Program-made: the position numbers and the translations under genes | Shown: positions 22,101-32,993 of the stretch, piece by piece | Numbering within the stretch: position 1 is the first letter of the stretch | How the letters are laid out: the number at the start of each line of letters is the position of its first letter | Notes under the pieces: model-generated | What the model was told of the DNA's origin: nothing | Databases searched by the model: none | Seen by the model: only the letters and a program-made list of their open reading frames with translations | From: Macrostomum hystrix | Taxonomy: Eukaryota > Platyhelminthes > Macrostomidae | Direction: 5' to 3' | Assembly (NCBI GenBank): GCA_950097015.1 | Contig: CATNEN010000001.1 | Location: forward strand, 17,302,501-17,366,500 | Length of the DNA: 64,000 bases

Positions 22101-25100
22101 GAAGGTGTTTGACACACTGGGGATTGGGGAAGGTGTTTGTCACACTGGGGATTGGGGAAGGTGTTTGTCACACTGGGGATTGGAGAAGGTGTTTGTCACA
22201 CTGGGGATTGGGGAAGGTGTTTGACACACTGGGGATTAGGGAAGGTGTTTGTCACACAGGGATTGGGGAAGGTGTTTGTGACACTGGCGATTGGGGAAGG
22301 TGTTTGACACACTGGGGATTGGGGAAGGTGTTTGTCACACTGGGGATTAGGGAAGGTGTTTGTCACACAGGGATTGGGGAAGGTGTTTGTCACACTGGGG
22401 ATTGGGGAAGGTGTTTGTCACACAGGGATATCCTTGAGTGCAGTATAATTATTAAAAATGTAACTAATCATAGTGTTTGTCTAAAGTTTAAGATTCGCAA
22501 AGTATACTTACTGAGACGAATGATAGATGATCGATTGTCACCCCCAATGAATCAGTTTGTCCGGCAGCCAGTCATATAAAAGTGCATCCCAGGGAGGAGG
22601 CAATCCTGACTGTTCAGCTAGGTGGAGTGGGCCACTGCCTAGAGAGGTTGGAGATGCTGGCCGTGCCGCTAAAGCCTGTTCCCTTAGCTAGTTGGTCTCT
22701 GGATCCTATATAACCCGAGCTTGTCTCTCTGCAGCTCTCCCTCATTCCTCTCCATTCCCTGCTCTTCCCCCGACCGGCGTTTGTATCAGTTTTGTCAGCT
22801 TTGGGTGTCGACATGTGTTTGCAACTCGTATGGCGTTTCTGTCTTTCTCTTTCGTGCAAAATCTTATCAGACGATCTGTATCGCCCTCCGTGCTATTCTA
22901 ATCGCAGCTGAAAATCCACTGTCCCGTGTCGTTTCTTGTCAATCTTTTTACATCACTTACTACTTTTGACGCTAAAGTGCTTCCGAAGTTTCCAAACTTT
23001 GATTCTAGACGGCTAATGGCTAGTCAGTTATCCCAAGCATCAGAGGCTAATGGCTAGTCAGTTATCCCAAGCATCAGAGGCTAATGGCTAGTCAGTTATC
23101 CCAAGCATCAGAGGCTACTGGCTAGTCAGTTATCCCAAGCATCAGAGGCTAATGGCTAGTCAGTTATCCCAAGCATCAGAGGCTAATGGCTAGTCAGTTA
23201 TCCCAAGCATCAGAGGCTAATGGCTAGTCAGTTATCCCAAGCATCAGAGGCTAATGGCTAGTCAGTTATCCCAAGCATCAGAGGCTACTGGCTAGTCAGT
23301 TATCCCAAGCATCAGAGGCTACTGGCTAGTCAGTTATCCCAAGCATCAGAGGCTACTGGCTAGTCAGTTATCCCAAGCATCAGAGGCTAATGGCTAGTCA
23401 GTTATCCCAAGCATCAGAGGCTAATGGCTAGTCAGTTATCCCAAGCATCAGAGGCTAATGGCTAGTCAGTTATCCCAAGCATCAGAGGCTAATGGCTAGT
23501 CAGTTATCCCAAGCATCAGAGGCTAATGGCTAGTCAGTTATCCCAAGCATCAGAGGCTACTGGCTAGTCAGTTATCCCAAGCATCAGAGGCTAATGGCTA
23601 GTCAGTTATCCCAAGCATCAGAGGCTACTGGCTAGTCAGTTATCCCAAGCATCAGAGGCTACTGGCTAGTCAGTTATCCCAAGCATCAGAGGCTAATGGC
23701 TAGTCAGTTATCCCAAGCATCAGAGGCTAATGGCTAGTCAGTTATCCCAAGCATCAGAGGCTAATGGCTAGTCAGTTATCCCAAGCATCAGAGGCTACTG
23801 GCTAGTCAGTTATCCCAAGCATCAGAGGCTAATGGCTAGTCAGTTATCCCAAGCATCAGAGGCTAATGGCTAGTCAGTTATCCCAAGCATCAGAGGCTAA
23901 TGGCTAGTCAGTTATCCCAAGCATCAGAGGCTAATGGCTAGTCAGTTATCCCAAGCATCAGAGGCTAATGGCTAGTCAGTTATCCCAAGCATCAGAGGCT
24001 AATGGCTAGTCAGTTATCCCAAGCATCAGAGGCTAATGGCTAGTCAGTTATCCCAAGCATCAGAGGCTAATGGCTAGTCAGTTATCCCAAGCATCAGAGG
24101 CTACTGGCTAGTCAGTTATCCCAAGCATCAGAGGCTAATGGCTAGTCAGTTATCCCAAGCATCAGAGGCTACTGGCTAGTCAGTTATCCCAAGCATCAGA
24201 GGCTACTGGCTAGTCAGTTATCCCAAGCATCAGAGGCTAATGGCTAGTCAGTTATCCCAAGCATCAGAGGCTAATGGCTAGTCAGTTATCCCAAGCATCA
24301 GAGGCTACTGGCTAGTCAGTTATCCCAAGCATCAGAGGCTAATGGCTAGTCAGTTATCCCAAGCATCAGAGGCTACTGGCTAGTCAGTTATCCCAAGCAT
24401 CAGAGGCTACTGGCTAGTCAGTTATCCCAAGCATCAGAGGCTAATGGCTAGTCAGTTATCCCAAGCATCAGAGGCTAATGGCTAGTCAGTTATCCCAAGC
24501 ATCAGAGGCTAATGGCTAGTCAGTTATCCCAAGCATCAGAGGCTAATGGCTAGTCAGTTATCCCAAGCATCAGAGGCTAATGGCTAGTCAGTTATCCCAA
24601 GCATCAGAGGCTAATGGCTAGTCAGTTATCCCAAGCATCAGAGGCTAATGGCTAGTCAGTTATCCCAAGCATCAGAGGCTAATGGCTAGTCAGTTATCCC
24701 AAGCATCAGAGGCTAATGGCTAGTCAGTTATCCCAAGCATCAGAGGCTACTGGCTAGTCAGTTATCCCAAGCATCAGAGGCTAATGGCTAGTCAGTTATC
24801 CCAAGCATCAGAGGCTACTGGCTAGTCAGTTATCCCAAGCATCAGAGGCTACTGGCTAGTCAGTTATCCCAAGCATCAGAGGCTAATGGCTAGTCAGTTA
24901 TCCCAAGCATCAGAGGCTAATGGCTAGTCAGTTATCCCAAGCATCAGAGGCTAATGGCTAGTCAGTTATCCCAAGCATCAGAGGCTAATGGCTAGTCAGT
25001 TATCCCAAGCATCAGAGGCTAATGGCTAGTCAGTTATCCCAAGCATCAGAGGCTACAGGCTAGTCAGTTATCCCAAGCATCAGAGGCTAATGTTTAGTCA

Positions 25101-25822
25101 ATTATCCCAAGCATCAGAGGCTAATGGCTAGTCAGTTATCCCAAGCATCAGAGGCTAATGGCTAGTCAGTTATCCCAAGCATCAGAGGCTAATGGCTAGT
25201 CAGTTATCCCAAGCATCAGAGGCTAATGGCTAGTCAGTTATCCCAAGCATCAGAGGCTAATGGCTAGTCAGTTATCCCAAGCATCAGAGGCTAATGGCTA
25301 GTCAGTTATCCCAAGCATCAGAGGCTAATGGCTAGTCAGTTATCCCAAGCATCAGAGGCTAATGGCTAGTCAGTTATCCCAAGCATCAGAGGCTAATGGC
25401 TAGTCAGTTATCCCAAGCATCAGAGGCTAATGGCTAGTCAGTTATCCCAAGCATCAGAGGCTAATGGGCATTGCACTCTCCGCCAGGTGGTGACGCCGCG
25501 GGTCACGAAGAGTCTGAGCCTGAAGGCTGTGAAGCCTAAACGTAGAGCTCATTACGACGCGCCCTGCGAGCTGCGCCTGGAGCTGCAGTCTGGTGGCACT
25601 TTGCGGGTTCGTCGGATTCAACCAGTTGAGTATGAGCAGCCGCGAGTTGATTATCGGCATTCCGGCTATGAGCAGCAGCAGGATGATGCAACCTGGTTTC
25701 ACTCGATGCAATGCGCCCTTACTCGGTCACTCTCGGCGCAATATCTCAGGCATAAAAGGCGAGCTGCCGCCGCTGCCGCTGCTGCTGCTGCTGCTGCTGA
25801 CGCTGGCGAAGTCGCTGCATAA
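16196..25822 (+). CDS. melt: Melted / VEPH1 orthologue, six coding exons
   Basis: Modelled exons are 16196-16390, 16621-16824, 17018-17286, 19152-19915, 20295-20977 and 25487-25822; all phases agree and give 816 aa, close to the roughly 830 aa I recall for human VEPH1. The ATG follows an acceptor (TTGTTGCAG) by 17 bp. Exons 1-4 encode the helical N-terminal region (LFSLDNEAVLREADEAL, ELCVARVCRSLKETG, SYLSLA), exon 5 the conserved VSFVGRAKL to FDLFEFNGAYGMW region, and exons 5-6 a divergent C-terminal PH domain ending in TWFHSMQCAL and a poly-Ala tail. Melted binds phosphoinositides and tunes insulin/TOR and Hippo output at the plasma membrane. Intron 3 appears to use a GC-AG pair (AG|GCAAGA). 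Introns 3, 4 and 5 consist largely of minisatellites. The first exon boundary and the intron 2 acceptor (ATCTAG) are the least certain. Confidence 0.88.
17296..19060. repeat. 21-bp minisatellite filling melted intron 3
   Basis: The unit is CTGATTCTTGGCTCATTGTCC with variants (GGGTCATT, GCCCCTG, ATTATTGG), about 84 copies. The period is a multiple of three and the unit is stop-poor, so every frame stays open for hundreds of codons; these are artefacts, not protein. The array starts within 25 bp of the exon 3 donor and stops about 90 bp before the exon 4 acceptor. Confidence 0.95.
19926..20277. repeat. 28-bp satellite in melted intron 4 (forward orientation)
   Basis: About 11-12 copies of a unit containing AACACCTTCCCCAATCCCCA occur, some with an extra AATCCCA. 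This is the reverse complement of the array at 21002-22432 on the other side of exon 5. Confidence 0.93.
21002..22432. repeat. 28-bp satellite in melted intron 5 (inverted relative to intron 4)
   Basis: About 51 copies of a 28-bp unit containing TGGGGATTGGGGAAGGTGTT occur, alternating TTGACACAC and TTGTCACAC. It is exactly complementary to the intron 4 array and starts 25 bp after the exon 5 donor. Confidence 0.95.
22433..23006 (+). other. Unique part of melted intron 5
   Basis: This stretch separates the two intronic arrays. It contains no exon with conserved residues; frames at 22692-22901 and 22721-22969 are not protein-like. Confidence 0.4.
23007..25470. repeat. 34-bp minisatellite in melted intron 5, about 72 copies
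   Basis: The unit contains GGCTAATGGCTAGTCAGTTA followed by TCCCAAGCATCAGA, and copies are nearly identical. The main variant is CTAATGG versus CTACTGG. The array ends about 16 bp before the exon 6 acceptor (CTCTCCGCCAG), so the branch point probably lies in a repeat unit. Confidence 0.96.
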
Positions 25823-25914
25823 TAGCTTACATGAACCCTACAAGCCTGCATGGGTTGTACTCGAATCTCACATATTATTATTTTAAATAGGCTTTCATCT
25901 TGCCATTTGCTTTT

Positions 25915-26450
25915 TTATGCTCTTCCTCTCTCCCTCTCTCCCTCTCACTCTCGCTCTCAGTCTGTCACTCTCTCTCAATCTTTCACTCTCCCTCTCAATG
26001 TCACTCTCCCTCAGTCTGTCACTCTTAATCTGTCACTCTCCGTCTCAATGTAACTCTACCTCAGTTTTTCACTCCTCCTCTCAGTCTGTCACTCTCCCTC
26101 AGTCTGTCACTCTCTCCTCAGTCTGTCACTCTCCCTCAGTCTGTCACTCTCCCTCAGTCTGTCACTCTCCCTCAGTCTGTCACTCTCCCCTCAGTCTGTC
26201 ACTCTCTCTCTCTCAGTCTGTCACTCTCTCTCTCTCAGTCTGTCACTCTCTCTCTCAGTCTGTCACTCTCCCCTCAGTCTGTCACTCTCTCTCTCAGTCT
26301 GTCACTCTCCCCTCAGTCTGTCACTCTCTCTCTCAGTCTGTCACTCTCCCCTCAGTCTGTCACTCTCCCCTCAGTCTGTCACTCTCTCTCTCAGTCTGTC
26401 ACTCTCCCCTCAGTCTGTCACTCTCCTCAATCTGCCACACTGCTCAGTCT
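25915..26450. repeat. Pyrimidine-rich minisatellite, 18-22-bp GTCTGTCACTCTCCCTCA unit
   Basis: About 25 irregular copies begin some 90 bp after the melted stop codon. The same unit family forms the array at 26884-27215. Confidence 0.9.
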
Positions 26451-26883
26451 TTCACACTCCCTCTTAGTCTGTCACTCCCCCTCATCTACTGTCGCCACCA
26501 TGCACCATGTCTGTGTCTGTCTGAGACACATCTGCTAAATCCTTTATCCGTCGCATCTTAAAATTGAAACTATTATGATAAGTGTAGTGTTATTGTAAAT
26601 AGTGAAATCATTTCAGGGTTCCAAACCTGGTTAATTTTTACATCCATCAATCAAAATTAGTTTGTTTATTTTGACTTATTTAACATTTTCTAGATTTTTT
26701 ATTGCTTTTTAAGCCTACTAAAGTTCTTTTTAAGAGCTTTACTGCGCTGAGAAATTAATTATATATAGATTAAAGCTTCACAGATGGCCACATACATGAG
26801 TAGGAAAACTTTGGACTAGTATTATTGCAGCTAATTATATTTGGCGTAATAAGTAGGTTCAGTATCGGTCTCTTGTTGATAAA
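26451..26883. other. Unique sequence between two related arrays
   Basis: The first 260 bp, containing AATCATTTCAGGGTTCCA and CTAGATTTTTTATTGC, is homologous to 27290-27515. The remainder shows nothing recognisable. Confidence 0.5.
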
Positions 26884-27300
26884 TGAGTTACTCTCCCTCT
26901 CAGTCTGTCACTCTCCCTCTCAGTCTGTCACTCTCCCTCTCAGTCTGTCACTCTCCCTCTCAGTCTGTCACTCTCCCTCTCAGTCTGTCACTCTCCCTCT
27001 CAGTCTGTCACTCTCCCTCTCAGTCTGTCACGCTCCCTCTCAGTCTGTCACACTCCCTCTCAGTCTGTTACACTCCCTTTCAATCAGTCACACTCGCTCA
27101 GTCTGTCACTCTCCCTCTCAGTCTGTCACTCTCCCTCTCAGTCTGTCACACTCCCTCTCAGTCTGTCACTCTCCCTCTCAGTCTGTCACACTCCCTTTCA
27201 ATCAGTCACACTGAGAGGGACTGTCACTCTCCTTCAGTCTGTCACTCCCCCTCAGTCTGTTACTCTCCTTCAGTCTGTCACTCCCTCCTTGACTGTCGCC
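26884..27300. repeat. 20-bp minisatellite CAGTCTGTCACTCTCCCTCT
   Basis: Regular 20-bp units run to about 27215, followed by degenerate CTCCTTCAGTCTGTCA copies. It is part of a duplicated block with 25915-26715. Confidence 0.9.
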
Positions 27301-28145
27301 ATCATACACTATTTCTGTCCGTCAGAGACATATTTGTCAAATCCGTCGCAGCGTTAAATTTTAACAGTTTTTATATGTGAAATGTCATTTTTATTAGTGA
27401 AATCACTTCAGGGTTCCAGACCTGGTTAATATTTACATACATCAATCAATCTTATTTTTTTTGTTAAAATTATAATAAATTTTCTAGATTTTTAATTGCT
27501 TTTTAAGCCGACGTGTCCCTATGGACATTTCTGTTCATTAGCGGATTCCCTTTTTCTTAAAATCGCCAGTTGTCATCGTCAACCATTTCAGTTTTATTAT
27601 TTTATATTTTTTACCACGACGCTCATTTTCTATGCGTACTACTAACATTGCCTCATGTAAGTAGCATCGTAAGCGCAAATATCACCAGTATTGAATAAGT
27701 TTTGTCCCGATTATAAGATTTTTAACGCCTCACTTATTCCAATGTCTACTGTAAAATGTTCTCGGCATGATCTAGTAGACCATGACAACAGCTTCCCCGC
27801 AGAATTAACTAAACAGTTTATTTGTTTATACCTTTACTTAACGTGTGATATTACTATTTATAAATACTTTTTGCATAGGAGTCTGTCTTCTACATTTTTT
27901 CTAAATTTATGCAATAAATTTATTTTCCTATTTGTTCAAATAGTTCATGTGTTTTTTTTAATTCAGTCACGACCCGATTTGGGAACCGAGTTTTTCACTT
28001 TTCCTATAAAATACTCTATCAGCTGTCTTTATTGATATCACCTATATTATTATTATGTTTATTGGCACCGATGTTTTATAAATAAACTTACTATTTTGCA
28101 CCTTGTATAGCTTTCAGGCAGCTATTTATTTCTCTGTTCAAATGT
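27301..28145. other. AT-rich intergenic sequence
   Basis: The 5' part (to about 27515) is the second copy of the duplicated block. A 114-aa frame at 27691-28035 (+) has no recognisable motif and is probably chance. Confidence 0.35.
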
Positions 28146-28149
28146 TTGA

Positions 28150-28318
28150 TTTTTTCCTGTAGGTCATTCTTATGGTCATCCTGTAGGTCATTCTTATGGT
28201 CATCCTGTAGGTCATTATTATGGTCATCCTGTAGGTCATTCTTATGGTCATCCTGTAGGTCATTATTATGGTCATCCTGTAGGTCATTCTTATGGTCATC
28301 CTGTAGGTCATTATTATG
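28150..28318. repeat. 24-bp minisatellite CCTGTAGGTCATTCTTATGG-type
   Basis: About seven copies of TCCTGTAGGTCATTNTTATGGTCA alternate C and A at one position. The array lies about 85 bp upstream of the HTATSF1 start. Confidence 0.9.
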
Positions 28319-28401
28319 ATCATTCTAAAGATTTTTTTATGTTCATTCTATAGATTCTTCCATGTAGTTCATTGTCCAGATCTGTGTCTGCGTTTCAGCC
28401 A

Positions 28402-31400
28402 ATGTCCGCCAGCGCTACTGGCAGTAGTCACGCCCAGCCAGACGACGGCAATGTCGATTTCGACACCCAGATTCGTCTAGAACAGGCCGAAGCCGCTGCC
28501 AGGGCTGACGGTGACGCGGCCCAGGCAGCCGCCAACACCAAGACTCGGACTGACGATGATGGCACCGTCTTCGACTGGGACGACGGCAAGCAGGCCTGGT
28601 TTCCCAGGATCGACTCCGAGATGCTCATCCGCTACCAGCTGGGTTATGGAACTGACACCGCCGCCGATGCCGCCGCCGATGCCGCCGCCGCCGCCTTCAA
28701 TCAGCCTGGCGGTCCCGAGTTCGATTCTCTGCCGCCAGAGGAGCAGGAGAAGGCTAGACAGTACTGGGAGCAGTATTATAACTCACAGGAGTACCGGGAC
28801 TGGTATACCAAGTACAGTGAGACTGGGGCTGCTGCCGCTGGTGAGATTTCAATTTGCTGAAATCCCTAAATCCTAGATTATCCCAAGTTTCTGAAACCCA
28901 GCTTTACAGCTGACTGAACTGATGTAATAATAATATTTTACACTTGGTCCGCAGCCCATTCTGCCCATTTCGCTGACTCCTGAGCACAATCCTGAGGTGT
29001 ACACAGGTGTGTGAACCTGCCCTGACTTCTCATCGTCAGGCAGTGTACACTCTCACTGTACATTGGAGGTTGGCCCTCAGGGGCCTAAATTGCACGACGA
29101 GCCCCCAAGCCCTCTCTCCGCGGCTGCGCCCCAAATGAATGCGGCCTCGCCGCGGTTCGAACCCCTGACCTTTTGCTTGAGAAGTGCGAAGCTCTTCTAG
29201 AATCTCCTTAGGCCCATTCCTGAAATTCTCAGTCACTTAAGAATCCCATCTTTCATCGGCCAAAATGACAATCCAAAATTGCTGGTCATTTCCTTCAGAA
29301 GAAGGTCAATTGTCTTCAACTGCCGACCAGAAGCAGCAGGGCAAGAAGCGAGAGGCGAAGAAGAACAGCTCAGAGCAGCAGCAGCAGCAGTGGTTCGAGG
29401 TGCCAGCAGATCAGAACACGCACGTGTTTGTGCAGAACCTGCCGCTGGACCTCACCGAGGCCGAGTTCATTGAGTTCATGTCCAAATGCGGCATGGTGCT
29501 GCACGACCCGCTTAGCCGCAAGCCCAAGGTCAAGCTCTACCTGGACGAGGCTGGCAAATTCAATGGCAGCGCCAGGTGCGGCTACATTAAAAAGGAATCA
29601 GTGGCCTTGGCCCTGCAAATACTTGACGGCTACCAGTTGAGAGGCTGCGAGATTAGCGTTGAGCCGGCCAAATTCCTGCCCAAAGCCGGTTTTGATCCCA
29701 GCAAGCGGCGCAGGCTCACTAATAAGGAAAAGAAGAAAGTAAGTTGCAGGGGTGGGTGAATGTGAATTTTGGCTTTGGGATAATGCGATTCTAGATTGGA
29801 TTCAGGATATTGGTGGGATTCTAGATTGGATTTAGGATGGTGGGATTCTAGATTGTATTCAGGATTTTGGTAGGATTCTAGATTGGATTTAGGATGGTGG
29901 GATTCTAGATTGGATTCAGGATATTGGTGGGATTCTAGATTGGATTTAGGATGGTGGGATTCTAGATTGTATTCAGGATTTTGGTGGGATTCTAGATTGG
30001 ATTTAGGATTGTGGGATTCTAGATTGGATTCAGGATATTGGTGGAATTCTAGATTGGATTTAGGATTGTGGGATTCTAGATTGTATTCAGGATTTTGGTG
30101 GAATTCTAGATTGGATTCAGGATTTTGGTGGGATTCTAGATTGAATTTAGGATTTTTGTGGGATTCTAGATTGAATTTAGGATTTTTGTGGGATTCTAGA
30201 TTGGATTTAGGATTGTGGGATTCTAGATTGGATTCAGGATATTGGTGGGATTCTAGATTGGATTTAGGATGGTGGGATTCTAGATTGTATTCAAGATTTT
30301 GGTGCGATTCTAGATTGGATTTAGGATTGAGGGATTCTAGATTGGATTCAGGATATTGGTGGAATTCTAGATTGGATTTAGGATTGTGGGATTCTAGATT
30401 GTATTCAGGATTTTGGTGGAATTCTAGATTGGATTTAGGATTGTGGGATTCTAGATTGGATTCAGGATATTGGTGGAATTCTAGATTGGATTCAGGAATT
30501 TGGTGGGATTCTAGATTGAATTTAGGATTTTTGTGGGATTCTAGATTGGATTTAGGATTGTGGGATTCTAGATTGTATTCATGATTTTGGTGGGATTCTA
30601 GATTGTATTCAGGATTTTGGTGGGATTCTAGATTGGATTTATGATATTGGTGGGATTCTATATTGGATTTCGGATTGTGGGATTCTAGATTTGATTCAGG
30701 ATTTTGGTGGGATTCTACATTGGATTCAGGATATTGTTATGATTCTAGATTGGATTTAGGATTGTGGGATTCTAGATTGGATTCAGGATTTTGGTGAGAT
30801 TCTAGATTGGATTTAGGATTGTGGGATTCTAGATTGGATTTAGGATTGTGGGATTCTAGATTGGATTTAGGATTATGGGCTTCTGGATTGAATTTAGGAT
30901 TTTGGGATTCTGGATTGGATTTAGGATTTTGGGATTCTGGATTGGATTTAGGATTATGGGATTCTGGATTAGATTTAGAATTTTGGGATTCTGGATTAGA
31001 TTTAGAATTTTGGGATTCTAGAATGGATTTAGGATTTTGGGATTCTGGATTGGATTTAGGATTTTGGGATTCTAGAATGGATTTAGGATTATGGGCTTCT
31101 AGATTGGATTTAGGATTATAGGATTCTGGATTGGATTTAGGATTTTGGGATTCTAGAATGGATTTAGGATTTTGGGATTCTGGATTGGATTTAGGATTTT
31201 GGGATTCTGGATTGGATTTAGGATTATGGGCTTCTAGATTGGATTTAGGATTATAGGATTCTGGATTGGATTTAGGATTTTGGGATTCTGGAATGGATTT
31301 AGGATTTTGGGATTCTGGATTGGATTTAGGATTTTGGGATTCTGGATTGGATTTAGGATTATGGGCTTCTAGATTGGATTTAGGATTATAGGATTCTGGA

Positions 31401-32433
31401 TTGGATTTAGGATTTTGGGATTCTGGATTGGATTTAGGATTATGGGCTTCTAGATTGGATTTAGGATTATAGGATTCTGGATTGGATTTAGGATTTTGGG
31501 ATTCTGGATTGGATTTAGGATTATGGGCTTCTAGATTGGATTTAGGATTATAGGATTCTGGATTGGATTTAGGATTTTGGGATTCTGGATTGGATTTAGG
31601 ATTATGGGCTTCTAGATTGGATTTAGGATTATAGGATTCTGGATTGGATTTAGGATTTTGGGATTCTGGATTGGATTTAGGATTGTATGATTTCCAGATT
31701 CCAGTCTGCTCAAACAAGGTCCTTAAAACTGCCGCAGGTGAAGGAGCATCAGGCTCGCCTACTAGCTTGGGCTCCGGCGGATTCCGCGGCCTCAGCTGAC
31801 GGAAGCCTTGGCCTGACTGCCGGCGCCAATGCCGCCCGTCGCTCGGACCGAGTACTGGTTGTGTCCAACGTTTTCTCGCCCTCCGAATTTGACTCCGAGC
31901 CGCTGCTAGTTGAAAAGATTCGCGACGATCTAGTTCAGCGCTGCTCCCAGTTTGGCAGCGTGCGCAAGGCCGTGCTGCACGACCGCAACCAGCAGGGCGT
32001 CGTGTTGGTCACGTTTGCCGAGTCCGGCGAATGCTCCCTGGCATTGAGTCAGCTCAATGGGAGAATATTTCGAGCCGGCCGAGTGCTCAAAGCCGAGATT
32101 TGGGACGGCCGGACTCGCTACCACGTTGAGGAGACTGAGGAGCAGGCGGCTCGCCGGAGAGCGATCTGGGAGAGACAGATTCTGGGACAGGAGGCTGATC
32201 AGCCTGCGATCGATAATCCCCCATCGGAATCGGCCATCGATAATCCCCCATCAGAATCGGCCATCGATAATCCCCCATCAGAATCGGCCATCGATAATCC
32301 CCCATCGGAATCGGCCATCGATAATCCCCCATCGGAATCGGCCATCGATAATCCGCTAGCCGAGCCGGTTAAAGATGCTGAATCTACAGACGATGAAGCT
32401 CTGGTATCTTCGTCTGATGATGAAAACTATTGA
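28402..32433 (+). CDS. HTATSF1: HTATSF1 (Tat-SF1 / CUS2) splicing-factor orthologue, three exons
   Basis: Exons are 28402-28840, 29299-29738 and 31738-32433; phases 1 and 0 fit and give 524 aa. The ATG lies 3 bp after an acceptor (GCGTTTCAG). Exon 1 has the conserved FDWDDGKQAWFPRI element. RRM1 is at about residues 187-272 (VFVQNL, CGYIKKESVALAL). The second RRM at about 331-418 is a U2AF-homology motif: acidic helix EPLLVEKIRDDL and GRIF as the R-x-F motif that grips tryptophan-bearing ligands of SF3B1. The C-terminal tail has an eight-residue repeat (SAIDNPPSE) and ends in acidic SSSDDENY, like the acidic tail of the human protein. Tat-SF1/Cus2 acts in the nucleus on U2 snRNP and transcription elongation. 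The tail is far shorter than in the human protein. Confidence 0.93.
28930..29205 (-). repeat. SINE family B, copy in HTATSF1 intron 1 (variant head)
   Basis: Its body matches the other B copies (CCGCGGCTGCGCCCCAAATG, GCAGTGTACACTCTCACTGT). Its tRNA-like head differs from the other copies, with box B GGTTCGAACC and a CTTCTCAAGCAAAAGGTC segment, so it may be a subfamily with a different tRNA source. Confidence 0.75.
29775..31685. repeat. 27-bp (and 30-bp) minisatellite filling HTATSF1 intron 2
   Basis: The unit is GATTCTAGATTGGATTTAGGATTGTGG. The left part mixes 27- and 30-bp units, and the right part is dominated by GATTCTGGATTGGATTTAGG variants. About 70 copies span nearly the whole 2-kb intron; the long open frames on both strands are artefacts. 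Confidence 0.95.
32205..32352 (+). repeat. Coding 24-bp tandem repeat in HTATSF1 exon 3
   Basis: Six copies of ATCGATAATCCCCCATCGGA-type units encode SAIDNPPSE. Copies differ by one synonymous position (TCGGAA/TCAGAA), so the repeat is recent. Confidence 0.9.
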
Positions 32434-32502
32434 TTTATTGATTTATCGATCTATCGATCTATTTGGGTTTTTAATTGAATTTTTCATTTGATTAACGATC
32501 GA

Positions 32503-32842
32503 TAATAATAATAATGATTGCAGGAGGGCAGCGGGTAATGGCACATCATTTCTTGACACTAGACCCGCAGCCAGCTAGGAGGCAGTTCTGCCCATTCCGC
32601 TGGCTCCTGAGCACACACGCACACGGGTGTGTACATCTGCCCTGACTTTCTCGTCGTCAGGCAGTGTACACTCTCACTGTGCCTTGGGGGTTGGCCCTTA
32701 AGGGCGTAGATTGCACGACAAGCCCCCAAGCCTTCTCTCCGCGGCTGCGCCCCAAATGAATGTGGCCTCGCCGCGGAATCGAACTTAGGGACCTTGGTGC
32801 GAGAGGCAAACGCGTTGACCGTTTTGCCACCGACCCGCTATT
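32503..32842 (-). repeat. SINE family B, near full-length copy
   Basis: On the minus strand: tRNA-like head near 32842 (GGGTCGGTGGCAAAACGGT, box B TTCGATTCC), body with CGCAGCCGCGGAGAGAAGGC, a GTGTACACTGCCTGACGA segment, and an (ATT)n tail at 32503-32518. It lies in the 3' flank of HTATSF1, upstream of an AATAAA at 32988, so it may be within the 3' UTR. Confidence 0.85.
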
Positions 32843-32987
32843 ATCGATCGATTGACAGACTGAATTATCGATGCTAAGTTGATTCATGTAAAAGAGTTGC
32901 GCATTTTATTCCGTGTTTGTCATGCTATTTTCTAAATTATTGCTTTAAAATTTGGTTGGAACATTTCGAAACCTTGGTAATTGTGTA

Positions 32988-32993
32988 AATAAA
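32988..32993 (+). promoter_or_regulatory. Candidate polyadenylation signal for HTATSF1
   Basis: AATAAA lies about 555 bp after the stop codon. The position is suggestive only. Confidence 0.3.

Noticed and set aside
23007-25470. CRISPR-like array of regular 34-bp repeats
   Set aside because: Repeats are directly head to tail with no unique spacers, in a eukaryotic intron; it is a minisatellite.
29883-31717. Long WDSRLDLGL / NPKSNPESQ repeat frames
   Set aside because: 27-bp intronic array of HTATSF1; exon-intron phases and homology place no exon there.
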